Below, in pieces: positions 1-8,363 of a stretch of 64,000 bases of DNA; the first letter of the stretch is position 1; each line of letters begins with the position of its first letter. Under the pieces are notes generated by a model, which saw only the letters and a list, made by a program, of their open reading frames with translations, ran no database searches and was not told the origin of the DNA. Origin of the DNA: Haloechinothrix alba (GTDB taxonomy: Bacteria > Actinomycetota > Actinomycetes > Mycobacteriales > Pseudonocardiaceae); the NCBI RefSeq assembly GCF_900188115.1, contig NZ_FZNW01000002.1, forward strand, positions 228,348 to 292,347, in the 5' to 3' direction. Made by a program: the position numbers and the translations under genes.

Positions 1-301
1 CCACCCAATTATCACAATTCGACAGAATAAATCGCCCCGACCGATTTGCCTGCCTTGTGCAGCATATCACTCGATACGGTGAATACCAGGCATCTCACAC
101 GTCGAGGAAAGGCAGGACAATGTGTTGATCGTGCACACACAAATATGAAGTGAACGTTTGTCTGCACGACACAACCCGCGCGAAGTAGTTCCCATGCCTG
201 TCGAGCCGGCCCCGGCGGTCCATCCTCGCCGGGCTGCGGGTGAAAGTCCTACTCCCGTCCGCGTGGAACGCCACATGCCGCGCGCAGGGGCGCGCGGCGC
301 G
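1..301. other. no gene recognised
   Basis: This stretch lies downstream of mceF. No reading frame in it shows the strong third-position G/C bias of the neighbouring genes, and I recognise no RNA gene or clear terminator. The first 130 bases are noticeably less GC-rich than the rest of the window. Confidence 0.5.
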
Positions 302-1354
302 TCACCGCACGCAGCCGGCTCCGGTATTCAGCGGTGCAGGAGAGGTATCGCGGGCCTCCCGGTAGGTGGTTCCCTCGTAGCCCTCGGTACACGGCAGCGG
401 ATCGAAGAATGTCGTCACCAGCCCGAAATTCGCGACGCCTCCGGAAAAGACGTCCGATCCCGCGCCCACCACCTCCGGTGACGCAACCATCATGGTGTCC
501 AGGCCGTCCAGGTTCGCGACGAGAACCTCCGAGGTCGCGGTCAAGTTCGCCACCAGCATACCCAGGTCGGGATCCGTCTCGGAAAGCATCGTGCTGATCT
601 CGCCCGCGGCGCCCGGGCCCGAGGAGATCACACGACGGACGTCCCCGTCGGCGTCTGCGATCTCCTCGGCGATCAACCTGGCGTTCTCACCGAAGGCAGC
701 GATCGACTCGGACGTATCGAGCTGCGTTCCGAGCACTGTGTTTCCGTCCGCAAGCAGTTCCTTGGTCTGCGGCAGGTGTTCGGTCGCCGTGTCGACGAAA
801 CTCTCCAACGCGTCGAGAAGTGCCTGAAAGCTCGGCGCCGTTCCCCGCGTCGCCTCGTACAGCTCGTCAACGACCGTACGGAGATCGTCGCCGGGCAGCG
901 ACTCCACCAGATCGTCGATGGTCAGCAGCACCTGATCGACGGAGAGCGGCAGTGTGCTGTCCTCCTCGTCGATGACCGAGCCGTCCGTGAGGTACGGTTC
1001 GCCTTCCCGGCGTGGTCGCAGGTCCACATACTGCTCTCCCACCGCCGACCGGTTGGCGACCACCACTTCGACATCGTCGGGCACCGGAGGGGCGTCACCG
1101 TCGATGCGCAGGTCGACCTCGATGCCGTCATCGGCCATCCGCATCTCGCCCACCCTGCCGACCGCGACGCCACGATAGGTCACCTCGGCGTGGGTGAACA
1201 CCCCGCCCGATTCCGCCAACTCGGCCGTGACCGTGTACCCCGAGCCGTCGTAGAGCGAGTCCAGCCCCGCGTACCGCGCGCCCACGAAGGACATGCCGAC
1301 CAGCGCGATCACCGCGAACACCGTCACCTGGACCCGGACAAGCCTGCTCAGCAT
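302..1354 (-). CDS. mceF: MCE family protein, MceF-type (last gene of mce operon)
   Basis: This is a substrate-binding component of an Mce lipid-transport system, which in actinobacteria spans the envelope and is driven by the YrbE permeases with a separately encoded MceG ATPase. The 350-residue product has one N-terminal membrane segment (about residues 8-28), then the MlaD/MCE domain (about 38-115, including a VTYRGVAVGRV stretch), then a long helical region expected to form the lipid tunnel. It has no lipobox. The start codon overlaps the mceE stop by one base (TGATG), which indicates translational coupling. Sixth position in the operon and closest resemblance to MceF-type proteins support the letter assignment. 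The protein is shorter than most mycobacterial MceF proteins. Confidence 0.9.
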   Translation of the reverse strand: MLSRLVRVQVTVFAVIALVGMSFVGARYAGLDSLYDGSGYTVTAELAESGGVFTHAEVTYRGVAVGRVGEMRMADDGIEVDLRIDGDAPPVPDDVEVVVANRSAVGEQYVDLRPRREGEPYLTDGSVIDEEDSTLPLSVDQVLLTIDDLVESLPGDDLRTVVDELYEATRGTAPSFQALLDALESFVDTATEHLPQTKELLADGNTVLGTQLDTSESIAAFGENARLIAEEIADADGDVRRVISSGPGAAGEISTMLSETDPDLGMLVANLTATSEVLVANLDGLDTMMVASPEVVGAGSDVFSGGVANFGLVTTFFDPLPCTEGYEGTTYREARDTSPAPLNTGAGCVR

Positions 1355-2433
1355 CAGCTCCCACCCCCGGCAGGCGCAGTCGGTGCGTCCACGGACGGTA
1401 GGGGTAACCCGGCGGGCGATGCGGACCCGCCCGAGCCGGCGGTGTTCGCATCGAGCTCCAGGAACCCGTTCATGTAGTCGCCGCGCACGGCGTCGAGAGA
1501 GGCGTCCGTGAACGGATAGGTCAACAGCAACTCCATCGCGCGCGGCAGGTCATGGCCTGCCTCGGCGAGCTCGCTCAGCACCGGCTCCAGTGCGCGCAGG
1601 CTGTCCAGCAGGTCGTCCTTGCTACGCCGCACCGTATCGGTGGCTACTTCGGACAGCGAGTCCATCGCGACGAACATCTCGGTGATCTCGTCGCTCTGCT
1701 CGGACAGCACTTCGATTCCCGGACCGAGTTCGTCGAGAATCTCGCCGATCTGGTCGGTACGTTCATTCAGCGTTCCGGACAGCTGTTCGGTGGCGTCGAT
1801 CGCACGTACGATCTCCTCACGATGCTCGTCGAGCCCGCTCACGAACTCCTCCAGGTTACCGAGCAACTCCCGCAACTCCTCCGAGTTGCCGTCGAAGACA
1901 CCGTTGAGTTCGGAGGTGATCTGTTTGAGCTGTCCGATCCCACCGCCGTTGAGCAACATCGACGTAGCCCCCAGCACCTCCTCGACCTGGAAGTTGCGAC
2001 CGGTACGCTCCACGGGAACGACCGCCCCGTCTTGGAGGAGCCCCTCCGCAGCCTCACCCGGCGGGGGTGCCAGCTCGACGAACTTCTCCCCGAGCAAGCT
2101 CGTCTGACGCAGCTCGGCCACGGCGTCGGCAGGCAGCCGGACATCACCGTCGACAAGGAGCGATACCTCCGCGATCATCCCGTCGTCGGAGAGCTCGACA
2201 GCCTCCACCCGGCCGACCGGGATGTCGTCCACGCGCACTTCCGACTGCGGTACCAGGTCGAGCACATCGTCGAAATGCGCGGTCACCCGGTACGGATGGT
2301 CACCGATCTCCGCACCACCGGGCAACGGTACGTCGTAGAGCCCCTGGAACGAACTACATCCGGTCAGCAACGCCGCGACCAGTGCGGCGATCACCGCGCG
2401 CACCGTAGGACGCCGAGCCCTCGATCGGCGCAT
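1354..2433 (-). CDS. mceE: MCE family lipoprotein, MceE/LprN-type
   Basis: This 359-residue Mce component carries a lipoprotein signal: an Arg-rich start, a hydrophobic run and the lipobox LLTGC with Cys near residue 26. Lipid anchoring is the hallmark of the fifth (MceE/LprN) member of the six-protein set. The MCE domain follows (about 48-125, with VPQSEVRVDDIPVGRVEAV), then a helical region rich in Glu, Leu and Ser up to about residue 300. The C-terminus is Gly/Ser/Pro-rich. The start overlaps the mceD stop by one base. By family knowledge it sits at the outer face of the plasma membrane as one subunit of a heterohexameric lipid conduit. The substrate cannot be read from the sequence. Confidence 0.92.
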   Translation of the reverse strand: MRRSRARRPTVRAVIAALVAALLTGCSSFQGLYDVPLPGGAEIGDHPYRVTAHFDDVLDLVPQSEVRVDDIPVGRVEAVELSDDGMIAEVSLLVDGDVRLPADAVAELRQTSLLGEKFVELAPPPGEAAEGLLQDGAVVPVERTGRNFQVEEVLGATSMLLNGGGIGQLKQITSELNGVFDGNSEELRELLGNLEEFVSGLDEHREEIVRAIDATEQLSGTLNERTDQIGEILDELGPGIEVLSEQSDEITEMFVAMDSLSEVATDTVRRSKDDLLDSLRALEPVLSELAEAGHDLPRAMELLLTYPFTDASLDAVRGDYMNGFLELDANTAGSGGSASPAGLPLPSVDAPTAPAGGGS

Positions 2434-3467
2434 CAGCCGGCACCTCCTTCGCCCACCTGCGGAAGCGGCAGCGGCGGTGTGTCGTCCTCGGGTGCCAGCC
2501 CGAACTCGACTATGTTGACCCTGCTGTCGAACGTGCCCGTGTCGGGGTCGTAAGTGCCCGTCAGTGACTCGAGCGCGCCGGGAGCCTCCGACAGCGCTTC
2601 GGAGAGCGAGTCCCGCTGCTCGGCGAGCACTTCCGCGGTCGTCAGCAACTGCTCCACATTCTTGCGCACCAGCTCACGGTTGTCCTTGACGAATCCTTCG
2701 ACATCACCGAGAGCCTGACCGAGCGCAGCGAGGGCGGAACCGAGTTCGTCGCGCTCGTCGGCGAGGATCTCCGACACGGTGGCCAGCTGCTGGTTGAACG
2801 TACGGACCTGCTCGTCGTTGGCCGCGAGCATCCCGCTGAACTCGCGCAGGTTCTCCACCGTGCCGAACAGATCGTCCTCGGAACCGGACAGCAACCTGCT
2901 GGCCTTTCCCAGCTCGTGGATCATCTCGTTGATCACCTCGCCCGTTCCGTCCAGATTGGTGGCGGTGCTGCTGAGTACGTCGCTGAGCGCACCGTCGGAG
3001 TTCAACCCGTCCGGCCCCAGCTGCGCCGCGAAATCGTCCAGGCTCTCCAGGACGTCGTCCAGCTCCAGAGGCACCACGGTACGGTCAACCGGGATCACAT
3101 CGCCGTCGGCGATCTGCGGACCACCCGAATACACCGGAGCCAGTTGGATATAGCGGTCACTGACCAGGCTGGGTGTCACCACGAGAGCCCCGGCGTCACG
3201 GGGTACGGCGACCTCCTCGTCGACCGACATATCGACCCGAACTCGTTCGTCCTGTGGCTCGACGGACTCGATCGTGCCCACCGCGATGCCGAGCACCCGC
3301 ACATCCGAACCCGGGTACACGCCGACTCCGCTCGTGAAGTACGCGGTGATCTCCTTGTGGTGCTCACCGATCCGGACGGCAGTGGTGGTTCCCGCGACGA
3401 TGAGCATGCCGACAACCGCCAGTAACACGAACCTGGAGTACCTGAACCGCCGCGTCGTCGTGCTCAT
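2433..3467 (-). CDS. mceD: MCE family protein, MceD-type
   Basis: This 344-residue Mce subunit has a single N-terminal membrane anchor (about residues 10-30), an MCE domain (about 36-115, with GSDVRVLGIAVGTI), and a long helical stretch with regularly spaced Leu, Val and Glu expected of the tunnel-forming needle. It overlaps both neighbours by one base through TGATG junctions, so the six mce genes are probably translated as a coupled set. The fourth position assigns it as MceD. It lacks the long Pro-rich tail seen in several mycobacterial MceD proteins. Confidence 0.9.
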   Translation of the reverse strand: MSTTTRRFRYSRFVLLAVVGMLIVAGTTTAVRIGEHHKEITAYFTSGVGVYPGSDVRVLGIAVGTIESVEPQDERVRVDMSVDEEVAVPRDAGALVVTPSLVSDRYIQLAPVYSGGPQIADGDVIPVDRTVVPLELDDVLESLDDFAAQLGPDGLNSDGALSDVLSSTATNLDGTGEVINEMIHELGKASRLLSGSEDDLFGTVENLREFSGMLAANDEQVRTFNQQLATVSEILADERDELGSALAALGQALGDVEGFVKDNRELVRKNVEQLLTTAEVLAEQRDSLSEALSEAPGALESLTGTYDPDTGTFDSRVNIVEFGLAPEDDTPPLPLPQVGEGGAG

Positions 3468-4462
3468 CAGCCACCCCCTGATCGCGGCGGGACACAGCTC
3501 GCGTCGCCACCGTCGACGAGTCCACAGATATAGCTGTCGATCCAGCCACGAGCGCTGACCGTGTCACCCATCATGCGGTAGAACGGACCCGCGAGCTCCA
3601 GGCTCTCGTTCAGGTGCCGCTGGTTGCGCTCCAGGACCACGGTGACCCGATCCAGCTGTTCGAGCATGGGTCCGATCTCCTCTTCGTTGTCCTCGACCAG
3701 CCCGGACAGCTGCGACGACATCTCGCGAGCTCCGGACAGCAGCTCGCCGATCGCGTCGCGACGGTCCTCGAGCTCGGCCAGCAACGTCGAACCGTCGCCG
3801 ATCAGCGCCTCGAACTGCTCGTTGTGCTCGGCGAGGGTGCCGCTGATCTCGTTGGTATTACTCAGGAGCTCCGCCAGCTCCTCGTCGCGTTCCGAGATGG
3901 TCCGCGAGAAGTCCGACAGCCCCTCGAACGAGGCACGTACGTCCTCCGGTGTCGAGCTGGAGAACGTCTCCGCCATGGTGTCGAACGCCTCGGCCAGCTG
4001 CTCCGTATCGATCTCGCCGAACACGACGGCAAGCTCATCGAAGGCATCGTTGATGTCGAACGGCGTCACCGAGCGTTCCATCGGGATCCGCTCGCCGGGG
4101 TCGAGCTCCGCACTACCGAGCGGGTCGAGCGACAGGCTCTTCTGGCCGAGCGCGGTCTTGATCGTGATCGCGGCGACCGACTTGTCACCGACCCAGACGT
4201 CGTCCTCGACACTGAACCGTGCGACCACCCTGTCCGTATCGAGCGCGACGTCGGTGACCTCGCCGACCTCGACACCTGCTACCAGCACGTCGTCGCCTGC
4301 CGCGAGCCCTGCCGCCTCCGCGAACTCGGCCGTGTAAGTCTGTCCGCCTGCCACGAGCGGAAGACGATCCCAGTTGAGCGCGCCGAGGAACAACGCGATC
4401 ATCACCGTGGCACCGACCAGACCCACGGCGATGGGGTTACGAGCCCTGAACGGCTTGATCAT
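3467..4462 (-). CDS. mceC: MCE family protein, MceC-type
   Basis: This 331-residue Mce subunit has an N-terminal membrane anchor (about residues 9-27), an MCE domain (about 34-110, with GDDVLVAGVEVGEVTDV) and a helical C-terminal half. I place the start at the ATG at 4462, which overlaps the mceB stop as TGATG and follows a purine-rich GAGG. A longer upstream frame reads back into mceB and has no support. A pair of Cys residues near the C-terminus resembles pairs in other Mce subunits of this operon (MceB, MceF). Its role is inferred from family and operon position. Confidence 0.9.
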   Translation of the reverse strand: MIKPFRARNPIAVGLVGATVMIALFLGALNWDRLPLVAGGQTYTAEFAEAAGLAAGDDVLVAGVEVGEVTDVALDTDRVVARFSVEDDVWVGDKSVAAITIKTALGQKSLSLDPLGSAELDPGERIPMERSVTPFDINDAFDELAVVFGEIDTEQLAEAFDTMAETFSSSTPEDVRASFEGLSDFSRTISERDEELAELLSNTNEISGTLAEHNEQFEALIGDGSTLLAELEDRRDAIGELLSGAREMSSQLSGLVEDNEEEIGPMLEQLDRVTVVLERNQRHLNESLELAGPFYRMMGDTVSARGWIDSYICGLVDGGDASCVPPRSGGG

Positions 4463-5481
4463 CACCTGCACCTCGCCTCGGTCACCGACAGCCCCGGCAC
4501 GTCGCCGCCCGGGGGCCGGGCGACTCCCTCGGCCGAGGCCGAGCAGAGGAAGATGTTCATCCACGATCCGTAGGACGCGATGCGGCCTACGGTCTCGTAC
4601 TTGCCCGGAAGGTTGTCGAGCATGGCTTCGAACTCCGGTGTGTTGTCGTTCAGCGTCGCCGCGAACTCGCCGAGGGCGTCGACAGAGTCGTTCACGACCG
4701 GACGCCCGTCGTCGAGAAGTCCCGCGACGCTCTCGGTGAGCACACCCAGCCCTTCGACCGCGTCACCGATCGGGTCGGCGTCCTCGGCCAATGCCGATGT
4801 CAGCTCCTGCGTCGTGGTGATCAACCGGGACATCTCCTCGTCCCGCTCGTTGAACTCGCCGAGCACCGCGTTCAGGTTGGAGACCACCCGGCCGATCACC
4901 TCGTCACGTTCGGCCAGAGCCGAGGTCAGCGAGCGCACGTGCCGCACGATCCCGTCCACAGTGCCGCCCTCGCCCTGCAGTACCCGAATCAGCTCGTACG
5001 AGAGCTTGTTGACCTGCTCCGGTGACAGCGCCTGGAACAGCGGGCGGAAACCGTTGAACAGCGCCGTGAGGTCGAGTGCCGGGGTCGTACGTTCGAGTGG
5101 TATGACATCGCCCGCCTCCATCGGCTCCCCCGAGCCGCCTTCGCCGTGTTCGAGCGCGATGTAGCGCTGGCCGATGAGGTTGCGGAACTTGAGCGTGGCC
5201 GTTGTCGAGTGCAACAGCTTCCGATCCGCCTCGACGGCGAAGTCGACCTCGGCGACCCGCCTGTCCACGACACGGATCTCCTCGACCTCGCCCACCCGCA
5301 CACCGGACATCCGCACGTCGTCGCCGCTGCTGAGCGCGATGGCGTCGGAGAACCGGGCACTGTAGCGCACCGTGTCACCGCTACTGCGGTTCGCGATGGT
5401 GATCGCGAGGAGACTCGTGGCAAGCAGCGTCACCAGCGTGAATGCCAGGCCTTTGATCAGCGGTGCGGTCAGGCTTCTCAC
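4462..5481 (-). CDS. mceB: MCE family protein, MceB-type
   Basis: This 339-residue Mce subunit starts with GTG at 5481, overlapping the mceA stop by four bases. It has an N-terminal membrane helix (about residues 9-30), an MCE domain (about 38-115, with GDDVRMSGVRVGEVEEI), and a helical region with repeated acidic and hydrophobic residues. The C-terminal part carries Cys at about 310 and 338, typical of this family and compatible with a disulfide outside the cytoplasm. Position directly after mceA identifies it as MceB. Confidence 0.9.
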   Translation of the reverse strand: MRSLTAPLIKGLAFTLVTLLATSLLAITIANRSSGDTVRYSARFSDAIALSSGDDVRMSGVRVGEVEEIRVVDRRVAEVDFAVEADRKLLHSTTATLKFRNLIGQRYIALEHGEGGSGEPMEAGDVIPLERTTPALDLTALFNGFRPLFQALSPEQVNKLSYELIRVLQGEGGTVDGIVRHVRSLTSALAERDEVIGRVVSNLNAVLGEFNERDEEMSRLITTTQELTSALAEDADPIGDAVEGLGVLTESVAGLLDDGRPVVNDSVDALGEFAATLNDNTPEFEAMLDNLPGKYETVGRIASYGSWMNIFLCSASAEGVARPPGGDVPGLSVTEARCR

Positions 5482-6665
5482 TCCAGTGTCACCTCCGTCC
5501 CGCGCAGCAACGGGCCGACGAGCAGGGTGCTCCAGCCGGGAACATCACGGGGCTCGACACCCTGTGCAGGCGCCAGCAGCTCCGACACGAGCCGGTCCTC
5601 CGCGACCGAGTGCGCCATCGGGCTACCGCCACCTCCCGCGGCGGGTGGACATGCCGACGTCCCGGAACCGGATCCGCCTGCCGACGAAACGTCCTTGACC
5701 GTCAGGCGCACGTGCAGGCCCGGTTCCCCGGAACCGGACCCGAGGGCTGCATCGACGTCGTCGGCCATCGCGGAGGAAGCCTGCGCCAGGCACGGGAAGG
5801 TCGACGAATGCTGCGCGAGCAGCTCCAGCGTGGGTTTGCTGTTCGCCGACAGTTCGATGACATCCTCGCCGTGCGCGGTGAGGAACCCGTCCAGGTCACC
5901 GGCGGCCGTGGTAACCGTGCCGATCAGCTCGCGCACGCCGGAACGCTGCTCGACAACGGTCTCGCTGAGGGTGGTCATGTGCTCCATCGCGTCGAGGACA
6001 TCCGGCGCCGCATCATCATAGGTTTCCATGACATCGCCGAACCGCGTGACGTTCTCCTGGAACGCGTCCATTTCGGGGACCAGCTCGGACAGGTAGGCGT
6101 TCAACGAGACGAGGGTGTCGCCGAACGACTCCCCCCTGCCGTCGAGCGCCTGGGCAACCGATCCAAGCGATGCGGCCAGCTTGTGCGGCCGGACCGCCTG
6201 CAATACCGGCATCAGGTCGTTGAGAACCTCCTCCGTCTCGATGGAGGTAGCCGTCCGCGGGCGCTCGATGACATCACCGGCGCCGAGCGTTGTCCCCGCG
6301 GGCTCCTCCGGCATCACGAGCTCGACGTAGCGCGGCCCGAACAGGGTCTTGCGCACCATCCGCGCGGATACGTTGCTCGGCAGCGATTCCACTTTGTCCG
6401 GTTGCAGGCCCAGTTCGATCTCCGCACCGTCGCCACCGGTGCGCACCTCGCGGATCTGCCCGACGAGCACGCCCCGTGCCTTGACGTCTCCGTTGACCTT
6501 GAGCTGGTTGCCGACCGAGCCTGCCTGCAGCGTCACCGGGATGGTGGAAGCGAACTTCTTGTCGTAGATCGCCACCGACAACCATCCCAGTGCGCCGAGA
6601 ACGAGCAGGAACACCAGCCCCAGTGCCTGCACCTTGGTCCGCGAGGCCGACTCGTCACCGTTCAT
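5478..6665 (-). CDS. mceA: MCE family protein, MceA-type
   Basis: This is the first of the six Mce substrate-binding subunits, 395 residues from the ATG at 6665. That start overlaps the yrbEB stop as ATGA. A longer in-frame extension upstream lies wholly within yrbEB and is rejected. The product has an N-terminal membrane segment (about residues 12-32), an MCE domain (about 40-118, with NGDVKARGVLVGQI) and a long helical stretch. A Ser/Gly/Pro-rich low-complexity stretch with two Cys lies near the C-terminus. The upstream yrbE pair and the five following mce genes make the assignment firm. Confidence 0.9.
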   Translation of the reverse strand: MNGDESASRTKVQALGLVFLLVLGALGWLSVAIYDKKFASTIPVTLQAGSVGNQLKVNGDVKARGVLVGQIREVRTGGDGAEIELGLQPDKVESLPSNVSARMVRKTLFGPRYVELVMPEEPAGTTLGAGDVIERPRTATSIETEEVLNDLMPVLQAVRPHKLAASLGSVAQALDGRGESFGDTLVSLNAYLSELVPEMDAFQENVTRFGDVMETYDDAAPDVLDAMEHMTTLSETVVEQRSGVRELIGTVTTAAGDLDGFLTAHGEDVIELSANSKPTLELLAQHSSTFPCLAQASSAMADDVDAALGSGSGEPGLHVRLTVKDVSSAGGSGSGTSACPPAAGGGGSPMAHSVAEDRLVSELLAPAQGVEPRDVPGWSTLLVGPLLRGTEVTLE

Positions 6666-7504
6666 CCCGCCACCCGCACAGTCGTCGTCGAACCCCAGAT
6701 CGCCAAGCTCAGGAAGAAGTCGAGCACGGCCACGAGCACGATCGACGTACGCACCGACCTGCCCACCGCGACACCGACACCGGCAGGGCCGCCGCTCGCC
6801 CGGTACCCGTAGAAGCAGTGCGTCAGGATGATCCCGACGCTGAAGACGAGCACCTTCCCGAACGACCACAACACGTCCTCGGGAGGAAGGAACAGGTTGA
6901 AGTAGTGGTCATACGTGCCCGCGGACTGTCCGTAGACATAGATCGTCGTCATCCGCGCCGCGAGGTACGACGTCAGCAACCCGATCACGTACAGCGGGGC
7001 GATGGTGATGAAGCCCGCGACGATCCTCGTCGTAATCAGGTACGGCACGCTGCGCACGCCCATGGCATCCAGCGCGTCGATCTCCTCGGAGATGCGCATC
7101 GCACCGAGCTGCGCGGTGAACCCCGATCCCACTGTCGCCGACAGCGCCAGCGCCGCGACCAGTGGCGCGATCTCCCTGGTGTTGAAGTAGGCGGAGACGA
7201 AGCCCGCGAACGCCGCCGTACCGATCTGCTCGAGGGCGGAGTAGCCCTGCAACCCGACAACGGTTCCGGTGAACACGGTCATGCCCACCATCACGCCGAT
7301 CGTCCCGCCGATGACCGCCAGCGCGCCCGAGCCGAAACTGATCTCGGCGAGCAGCCGCACGATCTCCCGGTAGTACCTGGTGACGGTGAACGGTAGCCAG
7401 GCAAGCGCACGCACGTAGAACAGCAACTGGTCGCCGAGGCGCCCCACGGCGTTCATCGAGCGCTCCACCCGGACCCGGTGCCGCCCGCCCCTGGTCATGA
7501 CCAC
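6662..7504 (-). CDS. yrbEB: MlaE/YrbE family ABC permease, YrbEB
   Basis: This is an integral membrane permease of the MlaE family, the second of the paired permeases of an Mce lipid transporter. The 280-residue protein has five or six hydrophobic segments and the family signature in the central cytoplasmic loop (EEIDALDAMGVRSVPYL, about residues 139-155), which contacts the ATPase. The GTG at 7504 has GGAGG eight bases upstream, and an ATG two codons later is less well spaced. The gene begins four bases after the yrbEA stop and ends in an ATGA overlap with mceA. The MceG ATPase is not in this window, as is usual for actinobacterial mce loci. Confidence 0.94.
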   Translation of the reverse strand: MVMTRGGRHRVRVERSMNAVGRLGDQLLFYVRALAWLPFTVTRYYREIVRLLAEISFGSGALAVIGGTIGVMVGMTVFTGTVVGLQGYSALEQIGTAAFAGFVSAYFNTREIAPLVAALALSATVGSGFTAQLGAMRISEEIDALDAMGVRSVPYLITTRIVAGFITIAPLYVIGLLTSYLAARMTTIYVYGQSAGTYDHYFNLFLPPEDVLWSFGKVLVFSVGIILTHCFYGYRASGGPAGVGVAVGRSVRTSIVLVAVLDFFLSLAIWGSTTTVRVAG

Positions 7505-7507
7505 AGC

Positions 7508-8308
7508 TCACACCTCCTGAGGCGGGACGATCTGGATGTAGATGAGGCTGATCACGAAGTTCACGAAGAACAGCAGCAGGAAGGTGATCACGACCGACTG
7601 GTTCACCACGTCGCCGACACCTTTCGGTCCGCCGGACGGCCGCAATCCCCGGTAGGACGCCACCAGGCCGGCGAGGAAACCGAAGACGAGCGCCTTGAGG
7701 GTGCCCACCCACAAGTCCGGCAGGTGAGCCAGCGCCGAGAAGCTCGCCAGGAAGGCACCCGGTGTGCCGCCCTGCATGACGACATTGAAGAAGTAGCCGC
7801 CGCACACCCCCACCACGCTGACCATGCCATTGAGCAACGCGGCCACCAGCATGGTCGCCTGGACGCGAGGTACCATGAGCCGGTGCAGCGGCGACACGCC
7901 GAGCACCTCCATGGCCGAGATCTCCTCGCGGATGGTGCGCGAGCCGAGGTCCGCGCAGATGGCGGCTCCTGCTGCTCCGGAGATCACCAGCGCCGTGACG
8001 ATCGGGCTCGCCTGCTGCAACACGGCGAGAACGCTCGCGGCGCCGTTGAAGGACTCGGCACCGATCTGCTCGGTGAGTGAACCGAGCTGGAGTGTGATCA
8101 CCGCGCCGAACGGGATCGAGATCAGCGCCGCGGGCAGGATGGACACGCTGGCCACGAACCAGAACTGCTGGACGAACTCGCGTACCTGGAACGGCCTGCG
8201 GAACATCCCGGCGAACACGTCGAGTCCCATCGCGAACAGCTGCCCGAACTCCCGCAGCGCACCCCCGATCAGGTCCGCGGGCCGCGTCGTGACTCCACCG
8301 GCCATCAT
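7508..8308 (-). CDS. yrbEA: MlaE/YrbE family ABC permease, YrbEA
   Basis: This is the first permease of the mce operon, 266 residues, MlaE family. Several membrane segments flank the signature EEISAMEVLGVSPLHRLMVPR (about 128-148), whose EExxAMxxLGVxP core is diagnostic. Two adjacent ATG codons (8308 and 8305) follow a GGGAG motif, and the second has the better spacing. The 55-bp gap to the upstream DUF6801-like gene on the same strand suggests that the secreted protein is transcribed with the transporter. The pairing with yrbEB and mceA-F gives a complete eight-gene mce set. Confidence 0.94.
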   Translation of the reverse strand: MMAGGVTTRPADLIGGALREFGQLFAMGLDVFAGMFRRPFQVREFVQQFWFVASVSILPAALISIPFGAVITLQLGSLTEQIGAESFNGAASVLAVLQQASPIVTALVISGAAGAAICADLGSRTIREEISAMEVLGVSPLHRLMVPRVQATMLVAALLNGMVSVVGVCGGYFFNVVMQGGTPGAFLASFSALAHLPDLWVGTLKALVFGFLAGLVASYRGLRPSGGPKGVGDVVNQSVVITFLLLFFVNFVISLIYIQIVPPQEV

Positions 8309-8363
8309 GTCTCCCGGCCGTACTCGTCGTTACCGGTCCCACAGCGCGACGGGCTCACGGATC

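Noticed and set aside
67..276. Minus-strand frame of 69 codons upstream of the window's first gene
   Set aside because: There is no codon bias, no ribosome-binding site and no recognisable motif. The strand and position suggest chance.
6909..8342. Minus-strand open frame of 477 codons spanning both yrbE genes
   Set aside because: It is an out-of-frame reading of yrbEA and yrbEB, which have clear MlaE signatures, ribosome-binding sites and coupled junctions.
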